From positions 62,001 through 126,000 of the forward strand of contig NZ_FUWS01000008.1 in the NCBI RefSeq assembly GCF_900167435.1: a DNA stretch of 64,000 nt, written 5' to 3'. The DNA is from Marinactinospora thermotolerans DSM 45154 (GTDB lineage: Bacteria; Actinomycetota; Actinomycetes; Streptosporangiales; Streptosporangiaceae). The stretch's first letter is position 1. Each line of letters opens with the position of its first letter. The notes beneath the pieces were generated by a model. The model saw only the letters and a list, made by a program, of their open reading frames with translations. It was not told the origin of the DNA and searched no databases. Made by a program: the position numbers and the translations under genes. This document shows positions 28,489-37,916 of this stretch, one piece after another.

Positions 28489-29286
28489 CTACTCCCAGCG
28501 GAAGAGGCGGCTCGCCAGCAGGGAACCGGCGACCGCCCACACGGCGAGGACCAGGAGCGGCGCCAGCGGCAGCCCCGCCCCCTCCGTCAGCACCGAGCGC
28601 AGGCCGTCGGCCAGCGCGGTGATCGGCAGGGCCTCCAGGAAGGGACGCACCGCGTCGGGGTAGCGGTCGATCGGGAAGACCACGCCGCCCAGCCCCAGCA
28701 GGACCACATAGACCAGGTTGGCCGCTGCCAGCGTCGCCTCGGCACGCAGCGTCCCCGCCATCAGCAGCGCCAGGGAACTGAAAGCGGCGGTGGCCAACAG
28801 GATCACCAGCGCGCACGCCAGCGCGCCGGTCAGCCCGCCACGCGGTGACCAGCCCAACGTCAGCGCCACCGCCGACAACAGGGTGATCTGGACGACCTGG
28901 ACCGCGAGCACGGCCAGCGTCTTCGCGCCCAACAGCCCGAACCGCGACAGCGGTGTCGCGCCCAGCCGCTTGAGGACGCCGTAGCGCCGCTCGAAGCCGG
29001 TGCCGATCGCCTGGCCGGTGAAGGCGGTGGACATCACGGCCAGCGCGATCACGCCGGGGGCCAGGAAGTCCACCCGGGAGCCGCCCCCGATGTCGATGAG
29101 CGAGGTCATGCTGAAGCCCACGAGCAGCAGCACCGGGATGACCATGGTCAACAGGAGCTGTTCGCCGTTGCGCAGCAGGACGCGCAGCTCCATCCCGGCC
29201 TGGGCCAAGACCATGCGCGGCAGCGGGGCCGCGCCGGGGGCGGGGGCGAAGGAGACGGAGGAGGTGCGCGAGGCGGGGTCGATCAT
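28489..29286 (-). CDS. ABC-2 type exporter permease
   Basis: The membrane subunit of a two-gene ABC exporter, 265 residues with about six helices. The segments FERRYGVLKRLGATPLSR near residue 95 and GGVVFPIDRYPDAVRPF near 200 are typical of the ABC-2 family. ATG 29286 overlaps the ATPase stop as ATGA. The open frame continues far upstream, but that part is the antisense-like shadow of the ATPase gene. It is often found in drug, lipid or polysaccharide export; the substrate is unknown. Confidence 0.9.
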   Translation of the reverse strand: MIDPASRTSSVSFAPAPGAAPLPRMVLAQAGMELRVLLRNGEQLLLTMVIPVLLLVGFSMTSLIDIGGGSRVDFLAPGVIALAVMSTAFTGQAIGTGFERRYGVLKRLGATPLSRFGLLGAKTLAVLAVQVVQITLLSAVALTLGWSPRGGLTGALACALVILLATAAFSSLALLMAGTLRAEATLAAANLVYVVLLGLGGVVFPIDRYPDAVRPFLEALPITALADGLRSVLTEGAGLPLAPLLVLAVWAVAGSLLASRLFRWE

Positions 29287-30215
29287 GATTCGCGGAGGTC
29301 CCGACCGGTGAGTTCGAGGAAGACGTCTTCGAGGCTGCGCCGCTGTACGCGCAGGTCCTCGGGCAAGATGCCCTGTGCCGCGCACCAGGTGGTGACGGTG
29401 GCGAGGAGGCCCGGGCCGAGGGCCTGGGGGTCGGCGCAGGTGACCACGTAGTGGCCGCCGGGGAACTCCTCCACCCGGCAGCCCGCGGGAAGCGCGGAGA
29501 GCAGGCTCGCGGAGTCGATGCCCGGGGCCGCGCGGAAGCGCAGCTCCTGGTCGGCGCCTGTCAGCTCGTCGGTGCCGCCGTCGGCGACGACCCGGCCGTG
29601 GTCGATGATGACGACACGGTCGGCGAGCCGCTCGGCCTCCTCCATGTAGTGCGTGGTCAGCACGACACCGACGCCCGCCGTGCGCAGCTCCGTGACGAGC
29701 TCCCAGGTGGCCATGCGGGCCTGGGGGTCCAGGCCGGCGGTGGGCTCGTCGAGGAAGACCAGTTCGGGACGGCCGATGACCGCGGCGGCCAGCGACAGCC
29801 GCTGCTGTTGGCCGCCGGACAGGCGGCGGAACGGGGTGCGGGCGACGGAGACCAGGCCGAGCCGCTCCATCAGCTCCTGCGGAGGGAGGGGGTCGGCGTG
29901 GAAGGCGGCCATGAGGCGCAACCACTCGCCGGCCCGCGCGCCGGTGGGCACGCCACCGGCCTGGAGCATGACCCCGACCCGTGGCTTCAGGGCGCGGGCG
30001 TCGGTGATCGGGTCGAGGCCCAGGACGCGCACCGTGCCGGAGTCGGCCTGGCGGAACCCCTCGCAGATCTCGATGGTCGAGGTCTTGCCGGCCCCGTTGG
30101 GGCCCAGGAGCGCGGTGACGGCGCCGCGCGGCGCGGTGAACGACAGGCCGGCCACGGCGGTGGTGCTGCCATAGCTTTTGACCAAGTCGGTGACCTCGAC
30201 CGCGGCTGTGTCCAT
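29283..30215 (-). CDS. ABC exporter ATP-binding protein
   Basis: A 310-residue ATPase of the DrrA/CcmA type that drives the permease encoded next to it. Walker A is LLGPNGAGKTS near residues 37-47, the signature is RLSGGQQQRLSLAAA, and Walker B is LVFLDEPTAGLDP, followed by the H-loop LTTHYMEEAE. About 90 residues follow the nucleotide domain, as in resistance-type exporters. ATG 30215 is the start. The pair is divergent from the sufR operon across 333 bases. Confidence 0.92.
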   Translation of the reverse strand: MDTAAVEVTDLVKSYGSTTAVAGLSFTAPRGAVTALLGPNGAGKTSTIEICEGFRQADSGTVRVLGLDPITDARALKPRVGVMLQAGGVPTGARAGEWLRLMAAFHADPLPPQELMERLGLVSVARTPFRRLSGGQQQRLSLAAAVIGRPELVFLDEPTAGLDPQARMATWELVTELRTAGVGVVLTTHYMEEAERLADRVVIIDHGRVVADGGTDELTGADQELRFRAAPGIDSASLLSALPAGCRVEEFPGGHYVVTCADPQALGPGLLATVTTWCAAQGILPEDLRVQRRSLEDVFLELTGRDLRES

Positions 30216-30469
30216 GCGAAAAGTGTAGGGCGGCCTCTCGGGGGTCGGGCACCGACCCGCGCTCGAGGCCCCCGCCAGAGCGCGTGGGAGCGGTCGTCCC
30301 GCCCGGGCAGCGGCCTTGGGGCGAACGTGTCGTCTCGGTCACGTCGGGGGAGGCGTCCCGGAAGCATCGTCTCGATCTATGGGCCGGCTGTCTCCGCATG
30401 TGGACGCCCGGGGCCCGCACATCCGCGTTCGGGGCGGGGATGCGATCCGGCGCGGGGTGGAAAGCCCTG

Positions 30470-30488
30470 TTAGGCAAGGCTTGCCTGG
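30470..30488. promoter_or_regulatory. IdeR/DtxR-like iron box
   Basis: TTAGGCAAGGCTTGCCTGG matches the 19-bp DtxR/IdeR consensus TTAGGTTAGGCTAACCTAA at 13 positions, including the TTAGG and CCT ends and the central AGGCT-type core. It lies about 60 bases upstream of sufR. This suggests that iron supply, through an IdeR/DmdR-type repressor, also acts on the operon. Confidence 0.6.
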
Positions 30489-30510
30489 GTGATCTATGAC
30501 ATGGATCACC
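30488..30510. promoter_or_regulatory. inverted repeat GGTGATC-N9-GATCACC
   Basis: A perfect 7-bp inverted repeat with a 9-base spacer, immediately after the iron box and upstream of the sufR start. The spacing does not fit a CRP site (TGTGA-N6-TCACA). It could be a second operator or a promoter-embedded hairpin; no known binder is recognised. Confidence 0.4.
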
Positions 30511-30537
30511 GTTTGGCGGTCGGGACTTATTTACGCC

Positions 30538-30552
30538 ACACTGATGTTGTGA
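30538..30552. promoter_or_regulatory. SufR operator ACACT-N5-TGTGA
   Basis: ACACT (30538-30542), five bases, then TGTGA (30548-30552) match exactly the inverted repeat reported for mycobacterial SufR. The second half overlaps a possible sufR start codon, GTG 30549, so bound SufR would block transcription start or the earliest transcript. This indicates autoregulation of the suf operon by its cluster-sensing first gene. Confidence 0.7.
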
Positions 30553-31358
30553 AAAACGTGAGCCGGCATCAGCGAGCAGACGGGACCGCCCCCTCGGGCG
30601 CGCCCCGGGTGACCGCTGCGCCCGATCCGGGAGCCGAGACCGGCACCCGCGCGCGGGTGGCCCGGCTCATCCTCGAACATGGTCCGATCACGGCGTCCAC
30701 CCTGGGGGAACACCTCGGGCTGACCCCGGCGGCCATCCGTCGTCACCTCGACAACCTGATGGCCGAGGGCATGGTCGAGGCCCGCGACGCCCGCCCGCAC
30801 GGGCGCAGGGGGCGAGGGCGTCCCGCCCGCGTCTTCGTCATCACCGAGGCCGGTCGCGACGCGTTCGTGCACGGATACGACGATCTCGCCTCCAGCGCCC
30901 TGCGTTTCCTCGCGGAAAAGGCGGGCCCCGAGGCCATCAGCGAGTTCGCCCGCCGTCAGGTGGCCGACCTCGAACGCCGCTACCGCCCGATCCTCGCCGC
31001 GGTCGCCCCGCAGCAGAGGGTCCGGCTCCTCGCCGAGGCGCTGTCCTCCGACGGCTACGCCGCCTCGGCGGGCGACGCGCCGGCACCGGGCGGCGGCGAG
31101 CAGCTGTGCCAGCACCACTGCCCGGTGGCGCACGTCGCGGCGGAGTTCCCGGAACTGTGCGAGGCCGAGGTCGAGGCCTTCGCCCGGCTGCTGGGCACCC
31201 CCGTCCGCCGGCTCGCCACCATCGCCCACGGCGACGGTGTGTGCACCACCCATGTCAGTCCCCGCGACCTGAACTCCCCAGAGTCCAAGGCCCGCCCCTT
31301 CCCGAGCGAGGGCGGCCAACGCCACACAAGGACGTCCCGTCCAGGAGGATCCGCGTAA
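30549..31358 (+). CDS. sufR: SufR-type iron-sulfur cluster-sensing repressor
   Basis: An ArsR-like winged-helix regulator of about 269 residues. The DNA-binding part includes [21 protein letters not shown] near residues 46-66, followed by a wing rich in arginine and glycine. The C-terminal part contains cysteines that would bind the cluster: [19 protein letters not shown] and GDGVCTTH. The start could be GTG 30549 or GTG 30558; the first overlaps the operator and would suit a nearly leaderless mRNA. The stop overlaps the sufB start by one base (TAATG). It probably represses the operon when its cluster is intact. Confidence 0.9.
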   Translation: MKNVSRHQRADGTAPSGAPRVTAAPDPGAETGTRARVARLILEHGPITASTLGEHLGLTPAAIRRHLDNLMAEGMVEARDARPHGRRGRGRPARVFVITEAGRDAFVHGYDDLASSALRFLAEKAGPEAISEFARRQVADLERRYRPILAAVAPQQRVRLLAEALSSDGYAASAGDAPAPGGGEQLCQHHCPVAHVAAEFPELCEAEVEAFARLLGTPVRRLATIAHGDGVCTTHVSPRDLNSPESKARPFPSEGGQRHTRTSRPGGSA

Positions 31359-32770
31359 TGACGTCTATCGCGCACCCCGAGCTCGAAGGGCTCGGCACCT
31401 ATGAGTACGGCTGGGCCGACCCCGACCAGGCCGGCGCCTCCGCGCGGCGCGGCCTGAACGAGGAGGTCGTCCGCGACATCTCGGCCAAGAAGGCCGAACC
31501 CGAGTGGATGCGGGACCTCCGTCTCAAGGCCCTCAAGCTCTTCGACAAGAAGCCGATGCCCGCCTGGGGGGCCGACCTCTCCGGCATCGACTTCGACAAC
31601 ATCAAGTACTTCGTGCGGTCCACGGAGAAGCAGGCCACCTCCTGGGAGGAACTGCCCGAGGACATCAAGAACACCTACGACCGGCTCGGCATCCCCGAGG
31701 CCGAGAAGCAGCGGCTGGTCGCCGGTGTCGCCGCGCAGTACGAGTCCGAGGTCGTCTACCACCAGATCCGCGAGGACCTGGAGCAGCAGGGCGTCATCTT
31801 CCTCGACACCGACACCGCGCTCAAGGAGCACCCCGAGCTCTTCCAGGAGTACTTCGGCACGGTCATCCCGGCCGGCGACAACAAGTTCGCCGCGCTGAAC
31901 ACGGCGGTGTGGAGCGGCGGCTCCTTCATCTACGTGCCCAAGAACGTGCACGTGGAGATCCCGCTGCAGGCCTACTTCCGGATCAACACCGAGAACATGG
32001 GCCAGTTCGAGCGGACGCTGATCATCGTCGACGAGGGCGCCTACGTCCACTACGTCGAGGGCTGCACCGCGCCGATCTACAAGACCGACTCGCTGCACTC
32101 CGCGGTCGTCGAGATCATCGTCAAGAAGAACGCCCGCTGCCGCTACACCACGATCCAGAACTGGTCCAACAACGTCTTCAACCTGGTCACCAAGCGTGCC
32201 GTGGCCTACGAGGGCGCGACCATGGAGTGGATCGACGGCAACATCGGCTCCCAGGTCACGATGAAGTACCCGGCCGTCTACCTCATGGGCGAGCACGCCA
32301 AGGGCGAGACGCTGTCGATCGCCTTCGCCGGCGAGGGCCAGCACCAGGACACCGGTTCCAAGATGGTGCACTGCGCGCCCAACACCTCCTCCACGATCAT
32401 CTCCAAGTCGGTGGCCCGCGGCGGTGGCCGCGCCTCCTACCGGGGCCTGGTCCAGGTCCAGGAGGGCGCCAGCCACTCCAAGTCCACGGTCAAGTGCGAC
32501 GCGCTGCTCATCGACACGGTCAGCCGTTCCGACACCTACCCCTACGTCGATGTCCGCGAGGACGACGTGGAGATGGGCCACGAGGCCACCGTCTCCAAGG
32601 TGAGTGAGGACCAGCTCTTCTACCTGATGAGCCGCGGCCTGGACGAGGACGAGGCCATGGCCATGATCGTGCGCGGCTTCGTCGAGCCCATCGCGCGTGA
32701 GCTGCCCATGGAGTACGCGCTGGAACTGAACCGGCTCATCGAGCTGCAGATGGAAGGAGCGGTTGGTTAA
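31358..32770 (+). CDS. sufB: Fe-S cluster assembly scaffold SufB
   Basis: Part of the SufBC2D complex on which iron-sulfur clusters are built. The 470-residue protein contains the segments [17 protein letters not shown] near residue 185, [17 protein letters not shown], and [18 protein letters not shown] near 380. It includes the conserved cysteine of VEGCTAPIY and of TVKCDAL, the latter a proposed cluster ligand, and the C-terminal [18 protein letters not shown] 31358 has AGGAGG upstream and overlaps the sufR stop by one base, so translation is coupled. Confidence 0.97.
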   Translation: MTSIAHPELEGLGTYEYGWADPDQAGASARRGLNEEVVRDISAKKAEPEWMRDLRLKALKLFDKKPMPAWGADLSGIDFDNIKYFVRSTEKQATSWEELPEDIKNTYDRLGIPEAEKQRLVAGVAAQYESEVVYHQIREDLEQQGVIFLDTDTALKEHPELFQEYFGTVIPAGDNKFAALNTAVWSGGSFIYVPKNVHVEIPLQAYFRINTENMGQFERTLIIVDEGAYVHYVEGCTAPIYKTDSLHSAVVEIIVKKNARCRYTTIQNWSNNVFNLVTKRAVAYEGATMEWIDGNIGSQVTMKYPAVYLMGEHAKGETLSIAFAGEGQHQDTGSKMVHCAPNTSSTIISKSVARGGGRASYRGLVQVQEGASHSKSTVKCDALLIDTVSRSDTYPYVDVREDDVEMGHEATVSKVSEDQLFYLMSRGLDEDEAMAMIVRGFVEPIARELPMEYALELNRLIELQMEGAVG

Positions 32771-32772
32771 GC

Positions 32773-33933
32773 ATGGCCAGCCCGAACATCGAGATCAAGG
32801 AACACTCCCACGGCGGGGAGCTCCCGGTCTCCAAACTCGACGTGCACGGCTCGTTCGACGTGGCCGACTTCCCCGTGCCCAACGGCCGTGAGGAAGAGTG
32901 GCGCTTCACCCCGCTGCGCCGCCTGCGCGGCCTGCACCAGCACACCGAGGCCACCGACGGCAAGATCACCGTCGAGACCGACGCCCCGGCCGAGGTCACC
33001 GTCGAGACCGTCGGCCGTGACGACGCCCGGCTGGGCACCTCGTTCCTGCCCACCGACCGGGTCAGCGCGCTGGCCTACGCCTCCTTCACCGAGGCCACCG
33101 TCGTCACCGTGCCCAAGGAGACGCAGGCGTCGGCCCCGGTGAGCATCAAGGTCACCGGCACCGGCCAGGGCGAGTCCTACGGTCACATCCTGGTGCGCGC
33201 CGAACGCCACTCCGCCGCCACGGTGGTCCTGGAGTACGCGGGCAGCGCGGTCCACGCCGACAACGTCGAGTTCGTGGTCGAGGACGGGGCCCAGCTCACC
33301 GTCGTCAGCCTCCAGGACTGGGAGCGCGACGCCGTCCAGGTCTCGCACCACTACACCAAGGTCGGCCGCGACGCCCGGTTCCGCAGCTTCGTCGTCACCC
33401 TCGGCGGCGACCTGGTGCGCCTGTCGCCCAAGGTCGGCTACACCGCCCCCGGCGGCGACGCCGAGCTGTACGGCCTGTACTTCACCGGTGCCGGCCAGCA
33501 CCACGAGCACCGCTCGCTGATCGACCACAACGTCTCCAACACCCGCAGCCGCGTCGAGTACAAGGGCGCGCTCAGCGGCGAGGAGGCCCACGCGGTCTGG
33601 ATCGGTGACGTCATCATCGGCGAGGGCACCGAGGGCACCGACTCCTACGAGCACAACCGCAACCTGGTGCTCACCGACGGCACCCGGGTGGACTCCGTGC
33701 CCAACCTGGAGATCTTCACCGGTGAGGTCGAGGGCGCGGGCCACGCCAGCGCCAGCGGCCGGCTCGACGACATCCACCTGTTCTACCTCCAGTCGCGCGG
33801 CATCCCCGCCGACGAGGCCCGCAAGCTGGTCATCCGCGGCTTCTTCGCCGAGCTGATCAACCGCATCGAGGTGCCCGAGCTGCGCGAGCGCATCATGACC
33901 GAGGTCGAGGAGAAGCTGGCGCTGCATGAGTAA
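32773..33933 (+). CDS. sufD: Fe-S cluster assembly protein SufD
   Basis: Partner of SufB in the scaffold complex, with the same right-handed beta-helix core. It has 386 residues and shows LYFTGAGQHHEHRSLIDHN near residue 235, SNTRSRVEYKGALSG, the conserved histidine of DDIHLFYLQSRGIP, and the C-terminal RGFFAELINRIEVPELRE, all SufD features. It starts two bases after the sufB stop, and its end overlaps the ferredoxin gene by eight bases. Confidence 0.96.
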   Translation: MASPNIEIKEHSHGGELPVSKLDVHGSFDVADFPVPNGREEEWRFTPLRRLRGLHQHTEATDGKITVETDAPAEVTVETVGRDDARLGTSFLPTDRVSALAYASFTEATVVTVPKETQASAPVSIKVTGTGQGESYGHILVRAERHSAATVVLEYAGSAVHADNVEFVVEDGAQLTVVSLQDWERDAVQVSHHYTKVGRDARFRSFVVTLGGDLVRLSPKVGYTAPGGDAELYGLYFTGAGQHHEHRSLIDHNVSNTRSRVEYKGALSGEEAHAVWIGDVIIGEGTEGTDSYEHNRNLVLTDGTRVDSVPNLEIFTGEVEGAGHASASGRLDDIHLFYLQSRGIPADEARKLVIRGFFAELINRIEVPELRERIMTEVEEKLALHE

Positions 33934-34255
33934 CGACGGATTCGTCAAGGTCTGCGCGCTGGCGGACATCCCCGAAGAGGGGGCGCTCGGCGTGGAGGTC
34001 GACGACACCCCGGTCGCGCTGGTGCGCAGCGAGGGGCAGGTGTACGCCATCAACGACATCTGCTCCCACGCCGAGGTGAACCTGTCCGAGGGCGAGGTCG
34101 AGGACGGCACCATCGAGTGCTGGCTGCACGGCTCCTGCTTCGACCTGCGCTCGGGCAAGCCGATCAACCCCCCGGCCACCCGACCGGTCCCCACCTACGC
34201 AGTGAAGATCGACGGCGACGACGTGCTCGTCTCGCTCGCTGAGAAGAATTCTTGA
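33926..34255 (+). CDS. Rieske [2Fe-2S] ferredoxin in the suf operon
   Basis: A 109-residue ferredoxin. The Rieske cluster ligands are visible as CSHAEVNLSEG near residue 47 and CWLHGSCFDLRSG near residue 66. It is the small, soluble type related to the ferredoxin subunits of ring-hydroxylating dioxygenases. It overlaps sufD by eight bases and precedes sufC by 12, so it is part of the operon. In actinobacterial suf operons a protein of this type stands in this position; it probably supplies electrons during cluster assembly, which is an inference. Confidence 0.95.
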   Translation: MSNDGFVKVCALADIPEEGALGVEVDDTPVALVRSEGQVYAINDICSHAEVNLSEGEVEDGTIECWLHGSCFDLRSGKPINPPATRPVPTYAVKIDGDDVLVSLAEKNS

Positions 34256-34267
34256 GGCTGAACACAC

Positions 34268-36318
<2,051 letters not shown>

Positions 36319-36330
36319 AAGGGCGCGTAG

Positions 36331-36810
36331 ATGCGACTGGACGCGATGTACCAGGAGATCATCCTGGACCACTACCGCAACCCCCACCACAAGGGATTGC
36401 GGGACCCCTACGACGCCGAGGCCCACCACATCAACCCCACCTGCGGTGACGAGGTGACCCTGCGGGTCGCGCTCACCGCGGCCGGGGGCGAGGTCGACGG
36501 CTCGGCCACGGTCGCCGACGTCTCCTACGACAGCATGGGCTGCTCCATCAGTCAGGCCAGCGCCTCGATCATGACCGACCTGCTCATCGGCAAGACCGTG
36601 GACGAGGGCATGCGGGTGCTGGAGGAGTTCACCGAGCTCATGCACTCCAAGGGGCAGGGGGAACCCGACGAGGACGTCCTGGAGGACGCGGTGGCGTTCG
36701 CCGGGGTGTCGAAATACCCTGCACGTATCAAGTGCGCCCTGCTCGCCTGGATGGCGTGGAAGGACGCGACCGTCAAGTCACTGGCAACACACGAGGAGGA
36801 GGCGTCATGA
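36331..36810 (+). CDS. sufU: SufU zinc-dependent sulfurtransferase
   Basis: A 159-residue IscU-like protein that accepts sulfur from SufS. The three cysteines of the zinc site or sulfur relay are visible: NPTCGDEVTLRV near residue 36, DSMGCSISQASAS near 70 and RIKCALLAWMAWKD near 135. The 19-residue insertion between the first and second cysteine regions is usual for SufU. ATG 36331 has AAGGG upstream. Its stop overlaps the next start as ATGA. Confidence 0.95.
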   Translation: MRLDAMYQEIILDHYRNPHHKGLRDPYDAEAHHINPTCGDEVTLRVALTAAGGEVDGSATVADVSYDSMGCSISQASASIMTDLLIGKTVDEGMRVLEEFTELMHSKGQGEPDEDVLEDAVAFAGVSKYPARIKCALLAWMAWKDATVKSLATHEEEAS

Positions 36811-37160
36811 GCGCCGACAACGAGACGGCCGCGGCAGCTCCCGGGCAGTCCGGCGAGGCGCTGCTCGACGACATCACCGAGTCGCTCAAGGACGTCATCG
36901 ACCCCGAACTCGGCGTCAACGTCGTCGACCTCGGCCTGCTCTACGGCGTCAACGTCGACGGCGGGACGATCACCCTCGACATGACGCTCACCAGCGCGGC
37001 CTGCCCGTTGACCGACGTCATCGAGGAACAGGCCACCGGCGCGCTGGCGGACTTCGACCACGACGTCAAGATCAACTGGGTCTGGATGCCGCCGTGGGGT
37101 CCTGACAAGATCACCGACGACGGCCGCGACCAGCTGCGGATGCTCGGCTTCAACGTCTGA
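36807..37160 (+). CDS. sufT: SufT-like MIP18-family protein (DUF59)
   Basis: A 117-residue protein of the MIP18/PaaD family: a characteristic VIDPELGVNVVDLGLLYGV run near residues 30-48 and TSAACPLTDVIEEQ near 64-77. The conserved cysteine is present. Family members help maturate or carry iron-sulfur clusters under high demand. It closes the suf operon, overlapping sufU by four bases, and is followed by a hairpin. The gene symbol is by position and family. Confidence 0.9.
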   Translation: MSADNETAAAAPGQSGEALLDDITESLKDVIDPELGVNVVDLGLLYGVNVDGGTITLDMTLTSAACPLTDVIEEQATGALADFDHDVKINWVWMPPWGPDKITDDGRDQLRMLGFNV

Positions 37161-37916
37161 GCCGCCTCCGCTCTGTCCGACCCGGGGTCCGCGTCCCTCC
37201 CCTTCCGGGGGAGGGGCGCGGGCCTTTCGTGTTGTTCGGGGCCGATCGACCGGGCGCAGGGGCCGCGGAACCCCGCGTGCTCCGACCGGCGTAGCGCGAG
37301 GCCCGCGGTGACCCGGTGGGCCGTCGGCCGTGGCGCGGCAGCGGCCACGCCGGGACGGTGGAGCCGGGGCGCCGCAACAGGTGACCGGTCCAGGAGCGGC
37401 CTCGCCGCCGCGGGCCGACCCTCGTCTTCACAACGGCCGGCGGGTGCGGTCGTCAGCGCGCTGGCGAGCGGTACCGGTCCCAGGCGCCCGCGGGCAGCGG
37501 CGCGAGCCCTCGCGCCGGTATCGCCCCTCGGATGACGGTCGGCGGCCTGGCCCGTCGCCGCTTCGCCAGGCGGGGACGACGCCGGGACCCTGTGTGCTTC
37601 GCCGATCCGCAGCCCCCGCGGAAACGTCCGCCCGATGGGGGTGAGGCCGGCCGTGGCACCTGTAGCGGACGTGCCGCGGGAGAGGAGCGGCACGGGGAGC
37701 GACCACCGCCCCGGCGGTGTCCCACAGGGGCCCGCCGCGTCGAACGGCCGTCGCGGCACCGCGTCGACCGTCATGGGCGCGGTGACCTCCAGGCTCCGGG
37801 CCCACGACGGTCCGTTCCGCCGGACCTCGACGTAGGGGCCACACCCCGTCCGCGCTCGTCGAGGAGCCTCCCGCCCGGCCTTTCGCGCGGGTCTCCTCCC
37901 CGGGACGGGGTGCCGC
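37161..37916. other. 756-bp intergenic region without a recognisable gene
   Basis: After the suf terminator, none of the open frames here carries a family motif, hydrophobic helices or a ribosome site. One leftward frame of about 200 codons is rich in Arg, Ala, Pro and Gly, as expected of chance open frames in GC-rich DNA. The genes on both sides end in this region (suf rightward, the 689-residue protein leftward), so no promoter need be here. A decayed gene or a small RNA is possible; I see no positive sign of either. Confidence 0.45.
37195..37215 (+). terminator. hairpin after the suf operon
   Basis: CCCTCCCC (37195-37202) and GGGGAGGG (37208-37215) form an 8-bp stem with a 5-base loop, 34 bases past the last suf gene. 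A moderately T-rich run (TTTCGTGTTGTT) follows from about 37225, so intrinsic termination is plausible. Confidence 0.65.

Larger units (their letters stand above)
30216..30548. other. divergent intergenic region ABC exporter/sufR (333 bp)
   Basis: No gene is seen here. Its right part is dense with signals for the suf operon: an iron box at 30470-30488, a GGTGATC-N9-GATCACC inverted repeat at 30488-30510 and a TATTTA -10-like hexamer at 30528-30533. The SufR-type operator begins within it and overlaps the possible start codon. The left part must contain the promoter of the exporter pair. Confidence 0.6.

Noticed and set aside
29287-30477. Upstream extension of the ABC-2 permease frame into the ATPase gene and beyond
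   Set aside because: The extension is arginine-rich and out of frame with the ATPase; the ATGA overlap at 29286 gives a normal permease start.
30489-30509. CRP-type site (GTGA and TCAC halves) before sufR
   Set aside because: The spacing between halves is 13 bases, not the six needed for CRP.
37200-37774. Leftward open frame in the gap after the suf operon
   Set aside because: It continues antisense into the last suf gene, has low-complexity Arg/Ala/Pro composition and no ribosome site, so I did not call a gene.
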